Shown in pieces: positions 14,532 to 21,572 of a stretch of DNA of 35,407 bases. Where the stretch lies: assembly GCA_021202495.1 (NCBI GenBank), contig JAJQCX010000053.1, positions 1-35,407 of the forward strand, in the 5' to 3' direction. The translations under genes and the position numbers were made by a program. Source of the stretch: Clostridia bacterium. GTDB lineage: Bacteria > Bacillota > Clostridia > UMGS1883. How positions within the stretch are numbered: the stretch's first letter is position 1; every line of letters starts with the position of its first letter. The notes beneath the pieces were generated by a model. It did not search any database, was not told the DNA's origin, and worked only from the letters and a program-made list of their open reading frames with translations.

Positions 14532-14953
14532 CGTAAATCCTCCAGTCTCTTATTTTCGCCAAGCGCCGCAACCTGCGCGACAAAGCTGTTCATTGTCTCC
14601 GCAAATTTCGCGCCCTCCGCCGCCGAAACCCACTCAACTCTCGTTCTTTCCTTTTCAATGCCGAGATAGTTGAGCATTGAGAACAGCAGCGCCATTCTTC
14701 GCCTTGTGTAGTAGTTGCCCGATATATAGTGGCAGTCTCCCGGGTGGCAGCCACAGAGGATAACCCCGTCGGCGCCGCGCTGGAACGCGCGCAGAATAAA
14801 CATCGGGTTTACGCGGCAGGAGCAGGGAACTCTGATTATCTTAACCTCCGCCGGATAGTTGAGGCGGTTGTTGCCCGCAAGGTCCGCGCCCGCGTATGAA
14901 CACCAGTTGCAGCAGAACGCAACTATTTTGGGTTTATATTCGTTTACCGGCAT
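14519..14953 (-). CDS. flxD: MvhD/FlxD-type [2Fe-2S] adaptor subunit
   Basis: This 144-residue protein has the MvhD/FlpD cysteine pattern: FCCNWCSYAGAD (C14, C15, C18), VPCSCRV (C44, C46) and CGCHPGDCHY (C67, C69, C74), followed by a helical end. In methanogens MvhD links the hydrogenase to HdrA and in Desulfovibrio FlxD links FlxABC to HdrA. Here no hydrogenase is present, so it most likely connects the NADH-oxidising FlxABC part to HdrA. It overlaps the hdrA end by 10 bp and is preceded by GGAGGTGG within hdrA, indicating tight co-expression. Confidence 0.88.
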   Translation of the reverse strand: MPVNEYKPKIVAFCCNWCSYAGADLAGNNRLNYPAEVKIIRVPCSCRVNPMFILRAFQRGADGVILCGCHPGDCHYISGNYYTRRRMALLFSMLNYLGIEKERTRVEWVSAAEGAKFAETMNSFVAQVAALGENKRLEDLRCKQ

Positions 14954-16938
14954 ATAGCATCCACCTCCGCCATGATTTGCTTGTTCGCGAAGCCCTTAAG
15001 ATCCATAGCTCCGGACGGGCACGCAACCGTGCAGGCGCCGCAGCCCTGGCACACAGCCTCGTTCACCTGCGCCACGCGGCGAACCGCCGTCGTTCTGTCG
15101 GGCATTCTGAACTCTTTGTCAACATATGTTATAGCGCCGTAAGCGCAGACGTTTGCGCAGCTTGAGCAGCCGTTGCACATCATTTCGTCGGAATGAGCGA
15201 CACAGGGGTTGCCCGTGAGCTTATCCTTCGAAAGAAGACCGATAACCTTCGACGCCGCCGCGCTCGCCTGAGCGACAGTTTCGGGAATGTCCTTTGGTCC
15301 CTGGCAGCAGCCGGAGAGGAACACGCCCGCCGTCGGGCTTTCCACGGGACGAAGCTTGGGATGAGCTTCGGTGAAGAAGTCGTTTGTGTCCATGCTCGCG
15401 GTGAGCATTGTGGCAATGCTTCTCGCGCTCTTGTCGGGCTCAATCGCCGCCGCAAGAACAACCAAGTCCGCGTCTATGTGAAGCTGCTTGTTCGCAAAAA
15501 GGTCGCTTGCCTGAACCTTGAGCTTCTTTCCTTCGGGCACAATCTTGCCCACCATGCCCTTTATATAATGTACGCCGTATTCCTCAACGGCACGTCTGTA
15601 AAATTCGTCAAAGCTCTTGCCCGGCGTGCGGACGTCGATGTAGAACACATAGACCTCCGTGTCGGGATACTTGTCGCGCGTGAGCATTGCGTGCTTTGCC
15701 GTGTACATGCAGCAAATCTTTGAGCAGTATTCCTTGCCCTTTTCCGCGCACTTGTCGCAGCGCGAGCCTACGCACTGAACAAAAACAATCGTGTGCGGAT
15801 GCTCGTGGTCGGACGGACGGAGCATAATGCCCGCGGTCGGACCTGCCGCGTTCGTCAGACGCTCAAACTCAAGGCTTGTTATAACGTCGGGCGACTGGTT
15901 GTACGCAAATTCGTCAAACTTGTCGAGGCTTATGGGGTTGTAGCCTGTCGCCGCGACAATCGCGCCGTACTTTTCTTCGATTATTTCATCCTGCTGCTTG
16001 TAGTCGATGGCCCCCGCCGTGCATACACGCGAGCAGAGTCCGCACTTGCCGTTTTTCAGCATGAGGCAGTAGTTGGGGTCAATCGTCGCAACCTTGGGCA
16101 CCGCCTGCGCGAACGGAATATAAATTGCCGTTCTGTTGTCCATGCCGAGGTTAAACTCATTCGGCACCTTTTTCATCGGGCACTTTTCCGTGCAGGCGCC
16201 GCAGCCTGTGCATATGTCCTCTTTAACGTAGCGCGCCTTTCTTCTTATCTTAGCCTCAAAGCTTCCGACAAAGCCGCTTACAGCTTCAACCTCGCTGTAG
16301 GAGAAAATTCTTATCTTGTCGTTCTGTGCCACGTCAACCATCTTGGGCGTCAAAATACACGCCGCGCAGTCAAGCGTGGGGAAAGTTTTGTCTATCTGCG
16401 CCATCTTGCCGCCGATAGTGGGCTTTTTCTCAACGATGTCAACCTCGAAGCCCGCGTCGGCAATGTCAAGCGCCGTCTGAATGCCGGCAATGCCGCCGCC
16501 GATAACGAGCGCTCTCTTTGTAACGGGGCTTTCGCCGGGAGTTAAGGGGGCATTGAGCTGAACCTTCGCTATCGCCGCCTTGCCCAATATGATTGCTTTT
16601 TCGGTGCCTGTTGCCTTATCTTTGTGTACCCATGAGCACTGCTCACGAATGTTCGCTATCTCAACCATGTAGGGATTGATACCCGCGCTTGCCGCGGTTT
16701 TGCGGAATGTCGCCTCGTGCATACGCGGCGAACAGGAACAGACAACTATCCCCGTCAGATTGTGCTCTTTGACAGCTTCTTTGATTATGTCCTGACCCGC
16801 CTGCGAGCACATATACTGATAATTCGTGGAAAATACCACGCCCGGTTCTTTGCCCAGCGCGTCCGAAACCGCCTGCACGTCAACCGTTGCCGCGATGTTC
16901 GAGCCGCACCAGCACACAAATACGCCGATCCTTTGCAT
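14944..16938 (-). CDS. hdrA: Heterodisulfide reductase subunit A-like electron-bifurcating flavoprotein
   Basis: This 664-residue protein has full-length HdrA architecture: an N-terminal cysteine-containing domain (VCWCGSN, YMCSQAG, VCSCSPRMHE), an FAD site GGGIAGIQTALDIADAG (residues 147 on) with LDCAACILTPKM after it, inserted ferredoxin motifs at C243-253 and C291-306, and a C-terminal pair at C588-598 and C630-640. In methanogens the HdrA FAD splits electron pairs between ferredoxin and the HdrBC disulfide site. All cluster cysteines needed appear present. It sits between hdrC and flxD in one operon with frdAB. Bifurcation here is inferred from family; no residue-level test was possible. 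Confidence 0.92.
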   Translation of the reverse strand: MQRIGVFVCWCGSNIAATVDVQAVSDALGKEPGVVFSTNYQYMCSQAGQDIIKEAVKEHNLTGIVVCSCSPRMHEATFRKTAASAGINPYMVEIANIREQCSWVHKDKATGTEKAIILGKAAIAKVQLNAPLTPGESPVTKRALVIGGGIAGIQTALDIADAGFEVDIVEKKPTIGGKMAQIDKTFPTLDCAACILTPKMVDVAQNDKIRIFSYSEVEAVSGFVGSFEAKIRRKARYVKEDICTGCGACTEKCPMKKVPNEFNLGMDNRTAIYIPFAQAVPKVATIDPNYCLMLKNGKCGLCSRVCTAGAIDYKQQDEIIEEKYGAIVAATGYNPISLDKFDEFAYNQSPDVITSLEFERLTNAAGPTAGIMLRPSDHEHPHTIVFVQCVGSRCDKCAEKGKEYCSKICCMYTAKHAMLTRDKYPDTEVYVFYIDVRTPGKSFDEFYRRAVEEYGVHYIKGMVGKIVPEGKKLKVQASDLFANKQLHIDADLVVLAAAIEPDKSARSIATMLTASMDTNDFFTEAHPKLRPVESPTAGVFLSGCCQGPKDIPETVAQASAAASKVIGLLSKDKLTGNPCVAHSDEMMCNGCSSCANVCAYGAITYVDKEFRMPDRTTAVRRVAQVNEAVCQGCGACTVACPSGAMDLKGFANKQIMAEVDAICR

Positions 16939-16953
16939 CTTGTCTCCTCCTTA

Positions 16954-17346
16954 TTACTTACTGAAACGTCTGAACGCGCTGACGATTGCCTGCTGTGGAA
17001 GATCGTCGTCAAGAGCCTCCGGCACGTCGTTGGGCGTCATGTGATTGTTGCCCTGCTGTCTTATTGCCATGAGGCGCACCGCCTCAATGACCTTTGCCGG
17101 CTCAACGCCGCGCGGGCAGCGGTCGACGCACGCAAAGCACGTCAGACATTTGTAAAGCGACTGCGAGTTCAAAAGCGGCTCGATGTCGCCCGTTTCGACC
17201 ATATATACAAACTGATGCGGATGGTATTCCATCTCGTCGTAGGAGGGGCAGGTGCCCGAGCACTTGCCGCAGCGCATACATTTGAGCACGTTTACGCCGC
17301 TTGTGCGCTCAATCTGTTCTTTAAGACGTGCGTTCTTGTCCATCAT
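16954..17346 (-). CDS. hdrC: Heterodisulfide reductase subunit C-like ferredoxin
   Basis: This 130-residue protein has two [4Fe-4S] motifs: CMRCGKCSGTCP (C23, 26, 29, 33) and CLTCFACVDRCPRGVEP (C67, 70, 73, 77). Size, spacing and position match HdrC, which passes electrons from HdrA to the HdrB clusters. The ATG overlaps the hdrB stop (ATGA), with a second ATG immediately after. The gap to hdrA is 15 bp. Confidence 0.9.
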   Translation of the reverse strand: MMDKNARLKEQIERTSGVNVLKCMRCGKCSGTCPSYDEMEYHPHQFVYMVETGDIEPLLNSQSLYKCLTCFACVDRCPRGVEPAKVIEAVRLMAIRQQGNNHMTPNDVPEALDDDLPQQAIVSAFRRFSK

Positions 17347-18131
17347 GCTTCCTCCTTTATGCCGAGCGCCTCAGCCAAAAGCTCCGTGAAGTAAACCACC
17401 GGAAGCTTTTCCTCGCTCGTGCATTTTTCAAGATTGTAGCGGCAAAGGGGACATGCGGTGACGAGCATGTCAGCGCCGTGCGCCGCAGCGTCCGCGTGAA
17501 CAGCGCTGCTCTTTTTGTCCGCCAAGTCGGGAGAATCCATCGTCACATATCCGCCGCAGCACTCGTTGCGCATTGAATAAATGACGGGTGTGGCTCCTAT
17601 CGCGCGGATAAAATCCTCCAATATCTTCGGATTTTCCGCGTCGTCCATCTTCATCGTCGTCGAAGGACGAAGTAAGAGACATCCGTAATACGCGCCAATC
17701 TTTTTGCCCTTCAAGGGGTTTACGACAGCGCTCTTTATTTTGTCAAAGCCGATGACGTCGCGGAGAAGCTCAAGATAGAACATGACCTCCGTTTCGCCGT
17801 TGTAGGGCTCCTCTTTCATGTAGTTATTGACCTTCATCGCGAAATCCGCGTCCGTCTGCATTGCGTGGTTTGTCTGCTTTATCACGTTATGACAGGCGGA
17901 GCAGGCGGTAACGAGGATTTGCCCCTTGTCCTTTGCCGCCTTGAGCGCGCGCACGGAGGAGAGCTTTGTCGCAATCTCGTCCTTCGCCGACGAAAAAACG
18001 CCGCCGCAGCACTGCCAGTTTTCGATTTCCTCCAACGTCACACCCAGCTTTTCAGCCGAAAGACGCGCGTATTTGTCAAGCTCCTTTGCCTTCGTTTTTA
18101 ATGTACAGCCCGGGAAATAGCTGACTACCAT
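17343..18131 (-). CDS. hdrB: Heterodisulfide reductase subunit B-like, two complete CCG domains
   Basis: This 262-residue protein has two full CCG (non-cubane [4Fe-4S]) motifs: C9, C41-C42, C77/C80 and C151, C191-C192, C227/C230. These bind the paired clusters that split the CoM-S-S-CoB disulfide in methanogens. Coenzyme M and B are not expected here, so the real disulfide, thiol or direct electron partner is unknown. In methanogen thiol:fumarate reductase a CCG domain is fused to the iron-sulfur subunit; here the equivalent is this separate gene in the same run as frdBA. First gene of the nine-gene run; start follows AAGGAG. Function beyond electron transfer is inference. Confidence 0.9.
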   Translation of the reverse strand: MVVSYFPGCTLKTKAKELDKYARLSAEKLGVTLEEIENWQCCGGVFSSAKDEIATKLSSVRALKAAKDKGQILVTACSACHNVIKQTNHAMQTDADFAMKVNNYMKEEPYNGETEVMFYLELLRDVIGFDKIKSAVVNPLKGKKIGAYYGCLLLRPSTTMKMDDAENPKILEDFIRAIGATPVIYSMRNECCGGYVTMDSPDLADKKSSAVHADAAAHGADMLVTACPLCRYNLEKCTSEEKLPVVYFTELLAEALGIKEEA

Positions 18132-18213
18132 ATTTTGCTCCTTGCCTTTCTGCCCGCGTATTTTTAAAGCCTCTCTCCGTATGCGGGCCTGCGGAGGAAT
18201 TGTTTATATTAAG

Positions 18214-18340
18214 ATTGCTTGCCGAACTGACGGCGAGCAATTGCCTCCCCACGTCGCGCGAAGCGCGTAAGAGGGGAGGGGGACCGCCCACGCTTTGCGC
18301 GGGTGGTGGTGGGGTCACAAATTCCGCTCTGCGGAATTTG
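18214..18340. repeat. Hairpin-rich repeat between fumC and hdrB
   Basis: Successive inverted repeats occur: ATTGCTTGCCG/CGGCGAGCAAT (one wobble), CCTCCCC/GGGGAGG around GCGC/GCGC, a GC-rich CCGCCC/GGGTGG element, and a perfect CAAATTCCGC/GCGGAATTTG (18318-18340). The pattern resembles dispersed intergenic repeats common in Clostridia. It separates fumC from hdrB, and no convincing hdrB promoter is visible in the remaining bases, so the hdr genes may be read from upstream or from an unusual promoter. Confidence 0.5.
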
Positions 18341-18348
18341 CTCCTATT

Positions 18349-19728
18349 TTAAACCATCTCTTCCGGATGGAAAACCTCGTCAAATCTTTCGGGTGTCAAA
18401 AAGCCCAGCTCAACGCACGCTTCCTTGAGCGAAATGTTGTCCTTGAACGCCTTTTTCGCCGTCTTAGCCGCGTTTTCGTAGCCGATGTATGGGTTGAGCG
18501 CCGTGACGAGCATGAGCGAATTGTGAAGATTGTGGTGCATCTTCTCCTTGTCCGCCGTTATGCCCGAAGCGCATTTTTTGTCAAACGAAACGATCGCCTC
18601 GCTCAAAAGCCTTACCGACTGCAGGAAGTTGTATGCGCAGACCGGCATGAATACGTTGAGCTCAAAGTTGCCCTGAGATGCCGCCATGCCGACAGCGACG
18701 TCGTTGCCGATTACCTGCACCGCAACCATCGTCACAGCTTCGCACTGTGTCGGGTTTACCTTGCCCGGCATTATCGAGCTGCCCGGCTCGTTTTCGGGAA
18801 TGTGTATCTCTCCCAAGCCGTCGCGCGGACCTGATGCGAGCCAGCGGACGTCGTTTGCTATCTTCATCATGTCGCAAGCGAGCGCCTTCACAGCGCCGTG
18901 CGCAAAGACAATTTCATCCTTGCTGGTGAGTGCGTGGAACTTGTTTTCTGCCGTCACAAATTCCTTGCCGGTCAAGCTTGATACAGCCTTGGCAACCTTT
19001 ACGTCAAAGCCCTTGGGCGCGTTGAGACCCGTGCCGACAGCCGTGCCGCCCAATGCGAGCGCGCGGAGCGGTTTGAGCGAAAGCTCAATTAACTCCTTGT
19101 CCTTTTCAAGGCTCGCCCTCCAGCCGCTTATCTCCTGGCTGAATTTAATCGGCGTCGCGTCCTGCAAATGCGTTCTGCCGCTCTTGACGATGCCCTCGTT
19201 TTCTTCTTCCAAGCGTTTAAACGTCGCGATAAGCTCGTCAACCGCGGGAATGAGCTTGTCTTCAAGCGCGCACACCGCCGAGATGTGCATTGCGGTGGGG
19301 AATGTGTCGTTTGACGACTGGCTCATGTTGATGTCGTCGTTGGGGTGCAGAAGATGCGGCGTGCCCGCAATTTCGCTCGCGCGGTTTGCAATGACCTCGT
19401 TTGCGTTCATGTTTGACTGCGTACCCGAACCCGTCTGCCATACAACAAGCGGAAAATGGTCGTTGAGCTTGCCTGCGATAACCTCGTCGCACGCCTGCTC
19501 GATGGCGGAGAGCTTTTCATCCGTCATTTTTTCGGGTTTCAAAGAATGGTTCGCGATTGCCGCCGCCTTTTTCAAAACGCCGAACGCATATGTTATCTCG
19601 CGCGGCATTGTTTCGATTCCGACGCCGATTTCAAAGTTTTCGTGGCTGCGCTGTGTCTGTGCGCCCCAATAGCTGTCCTTCGGCACCTTCATTTCGCCCA
19701 TTGAATCGTGTTCTATGCGGTATTCCAT
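18349..19728 (-). CDS. fumC: Fumarate hydratase, class II
   Basis: This 459-residue homotetrameric, cluster-free fumarase interconverts malate and fumarate in the cytoplasm. Family motifs present are SGTQSNMN (about residue 100), SSNDTFPTAMH, GRTHLQDATP and the fumarase/aspartase signature GSSIMPGKVNP. HPNDDIN and the GTGLNAP segment favour fumarase over aspartase. The start follows AAGGAG. It lies 18 bp after mdh, so malate to fumarate conversion is co-expressed with malate formation. Next on the strand are the hdr-flx-frd genes, which would use the fumarate. Class II rather than class I is notable in an anaerobe. Confidence 0.92.
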   Translation of the reverse strand: MEYRIEHDSMGEMKVPKDSYWGAQTQRSHENFEIGVGIETMPREITYAFGVLKKAAAIANHSLKPEKMTDEKLSAIEQACDEVIAGKLNDHFPLVVWQTGSGTQSNMNANEVIANRASEIAGTPHLLHPNDDINMSQSSNDTFPTAMHISAVCALEDKLIPAVDELIATFKRLEEENEGIVKSGRTHLQDATPIKFSQEISGWRASLEKDKELIELSLKPLRALALGGTAVGTGLNAPKGFDVKVAKAVSSLTGKEFVTAENKFHALTSKDEIVFAHGAVKALACDMMKIANDVRWLASGPRDGLGEIHIPENEPGSSIMPGKVNPTQCEAVTMVAVQVIGNDVAVGMAASQGNFELNVFMPVCAYNFLQSVRLLSEAIVSFDKKCASGITADKEKMHHNLHNSLMLVTALNPYIGYENAAKTAKKAFKDNISLKEACVELGFLTPERFDEVFHPEEMV

Positions 19729-19746
19729 TTGTATTGCTCCTTCTCA

Positions 19747-20691
19747 TCAGAATGACAATCCGTTTATAACTTCTTTCAACGCGTCCGCGCTCTTTTGCAG
19801 TTGTGCGCGCTCCTCGTCCGTTATCGGCATGAGAATTTTGTTGCGGACGCCTGTGTTGTTGACTGCGCAAAGCACGCTCAGGCACACGTCGTCGATTCCG
19901 TACTCGCCGTGCATCATGGTGGAAATCATCATCGTCGTGTCGATGGGATTCAAGAGGCACTTGCAGATGTGCGCCACGCTCATCGAAACTGCGTAGAACG
20001 TCGCGCCCTTGCGCGCGATAACCTTTGAGCCGGACTTCTTCACAAAATCTGTAACCTCTTCTTTATTGAGCGGGGGATATACAGCGCCCTTGCCCGAAAC
20101 GGAATTGGGATAATCCTCAAGCGGTATGTTTGAAATGTTTGCAACCGACCACGGAATAAAGCTCGAATCGCCGTGCTCGCCCATTACATATGCGTGAACG
20201 TTCTTCTGGCTCACGTCGTAGTGGTCGGAAAGACATGCTCTGAGGCGCGATGTGTCCAAAATTGTGCCCGAACCGATAATCTGATTTTCCGGCAAATCGG
20301 AGCACTTGCAGAATGTGTACGTCAAAATGTCCACCGGGTTTGAAACGATGATGTACTTCGCACTCGGTGCGTACTTTGTGATCTGCGGGATAATCTCCTT
20401 TGTGATGTTTACGTTAGTCTGAGCCAGTTCAAGACGCGACTGACCCGCCTTTCTCGGAAGACCCGATGTGATAACGACAATGTCCGAGCCTACGGCGTCG
20501 GGATAGTCGCCCGCATAGATTGTGCACGGATAGCAGAACGGAACGCCCTGAACAATGTCGAGCGCTTCGCCCAGCGCCTTTTCTCTGTTGATGTCGATAA
20601 GTACGATCTCATTTGCCACGCCGTTGATTGCGGTTGTGTAGGCGATGGTAGCTCCGACGCTGCCCGCGCCGATGATGGTTATTTTACTCAT
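19747..20691 (-). CDS. mdh: NAD-dependent malate dehydrogenase (LDH-like type)
   Basis: This 314-residue protein of the lactate/malate dehydrogenase family has the NAD site ITIIGAGSVGATIAY and an acidic residue after strand 2 (LIDIN), favouring NAD. The substrate loop reads GLPRKAGQSR: residue 80, equivalent to position 102 of LDH, is Arg, the malate-specific choice, where LDHs have Gln. R86, N118, R149 and H173 supply the remaining catalytic set (SNPVD, DTSR, GEHGDS). Automated tools may call it lactate dehydrogenase, but the Arg and the fumC neighbour favour oxaloacetate/malate. It has its own promoter with operator-like repeats just upstream. Confidence 0.82.
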   Translation of the reverse strand: MSKITIIGAGSVGATIAYTTAINGVANEIVLIDINREKALGEALDIVQGVPFCYPCTIYAGDYPDAVGSDIVVITSGLPRKAGQSRLELAQTNVNITKEIIPQITKYAPSAKYIIVSNPVDILTYTFCKCSDLPENQIIGSGTILDTSRLRACLSDHYDVSQKNVHAYVMGEHGDSSFIPWSVANISNIPLEDYPNSVSGKGAVYPPLNKEEVTDFVKKSGSKVIARKGATFYAVSMSVAHICKCLLNPIDTTMMISTMMHGEYGIDDVCLSVLCAVNNTGVRNKILMPITDEERAQLQKSADALKEVINGLSF

Positions 20692-20721
20692 AAATCAACA
20701 CTCCTCTACGTTTTTCTCATT

Positions 20722-20794
20722 TGATAGATTTTTGTCGTATTGATACTATCAAGATTATATCAGAATTTGACGAAAAATCAACATAAATCTATCA
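20722..20794 (-). promoter_or_regulatory. mdh-fumC promoter with palindromic operator and TGATAG half-sites
   Basis: Leftward promoter: TTGATT at 20781-20776 and TATAAT at 20759-20754, with a 16-bp spacer. Right after the -10 lies the perfect palindrome TTGATACTATCAA (20740-20752). Flanking it are the inverted 10-mers TGATAGATTT (20722-20731) and AAATCTATCA (20785-20794), so four copies of the same half-site surround the promoter. A repressor covering the start site is implied. Rex is the natural candidate from context, but the sites do not match the common clostridial Rex box TTGTTAA-N4-TTAACAA. Confidence 0.6.
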
Positions 20795-20816
20795 CATGTA
20801 TTTGGTTTTGCGAAAA

Positions 20817-21466
20817 TTATTCTTCAATTTCATTTTTTGCCGTGCTTTCGCGGTGCAGCTCGCCCGAAAGTACCGCAAGCCTTAACGCAAGGTTTTCGTT
20901 TTGCACAAGCGTGTCGTCGGGAACCTTTAACCGCTCGGGCGCAAAATTCCATATCGCGCGTATCCCCGCGCCCGTCATTTCGTCGCACACCTTTTGCGCC
21001 GCCGCAGCGGGCACCGTAATAATGCCTATCTTAATGTCTTCTCTTTTGACAAACTCGCCAAATTCCGCCATCGGCAGCACTCTTTTGCCGCTTTCCGTCA
21101 TGCCGACCTTCGCGTCGTCCGAGTCGAACGCCGCCACAATCTCCGCCGCATAGTCGCTAAAGCCCTCGTAATAGTAAAGCGCGCGCCCCAGCTTTCCCGC
21201 GCCGACGATTACCGCGCGGCTCACGCTGTCAAAGCCCATAAAGCGCTCCAAATGACCGATGAGTTCGCCTATTTCATATCCCGTCCGCGGCTTTCCCGCG
21301 CCGCTCACCGCGCCGAGGTCCTTTCTCACCTGCACCTCGCCGTAGCCCAGCGCCTTCGCCAGCGCCGTCGCGGAAATGTTTTTTTACCTGTCTCCGCCGC
21401 GTTTTTCAAAAACCGCAGATAAATCGGCAGCCTTCCTATAGCCGCGCCGGACAGAGCCTGTTTCAC
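20817..21466 (-). pseudogene. rex: Redox-sensing repressor Rex, interrupted by a frameshift in an A7 run
   Basis: Two frames together encode a complete Rex. From the GTG at 21466, preceded by AAGGAGGG, the N-terminal helix reads GRLPIYLRFLKNAAETGKK. After seven A (T at 21379-21385 on the plus strand) the frame is lost, while the -1 frame continues with NISATALAKALG, QVRKDLGAVSGAGKPRTGY and the NAD-binding VIVGAGKLGRALYYYEGF to a normal C-terminus. One extra A, or a -1 slip on AAA-AAA, restores the protein. Rex senses NADH/NAD+ and represses fermentation genes; here it heads the succinate cluster. The break could be a mutation, an assembly error, or slippage. Confidence 0.8.
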
Positions 21467-21503
21467 AGTCGTATCCCTCCTTCCCCAATTTTCGTGCTTT
21501 ACT

Positions 21504-21532
21504 ATTGTAGCACAATTTTTTGCGACAATCAA
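21504..21532 (-). promoter_or_regulatory. rex promoter
   Basis: TTGATT (21532-21527) and TACAAT (21509-21504) are 17 bp apart on the minus strand, about 40 bp upstream of the GTG start. Confidence 0.6.
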
Positions 21533-21544
21533 ATGTAAATGTCG

Positions 21545-21570
21545 TATATCGATATATATTTATCGATATA
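21545..21570. repeat. Perfect AT-rich inverted repeat between lysR and rex
   Basis: TATATCGATA (21545-21554) and TATCGATATA (21561-21570) form 10-bp arms with a 6-base loop, and a further ATCGATAAA follows. It lies three bases past the lysR stop and just upstream of the rex promoter. It could be an operator or a weak terminator; it lacks the T run of a standard terminator. Confidence 0.45.
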
Positions 21571-21572
21571 CC

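Noticed and set aside
15793..16545. Long plus-strand frames opposite hdrA and other hdr/flx genes
   Set aside because: They are antisense shadows of the GC-rich iron-sulfur genes; none has a recognisable motif.
18132..18213. A sigma-A promoter for hdrB near TATAAA
   Set aside because: No acceptable -35 at proper spacing could be found, so no promoter is claimed.
19747..20691. L-lactate dehydrogenase
   Set aside because: The substrate-specificity position is Arg, not Gln, and fumC follows directly, so malate dehydrogenase is preferred.
20740..20752. The palindrome as a standard Rex box
   Set aside because: TTGATA-C-TATCAA differs from the common TTGTTAA-N4-TTAACAA in sequence and spacing, so it is reported only as an operator for an unknown regulator.
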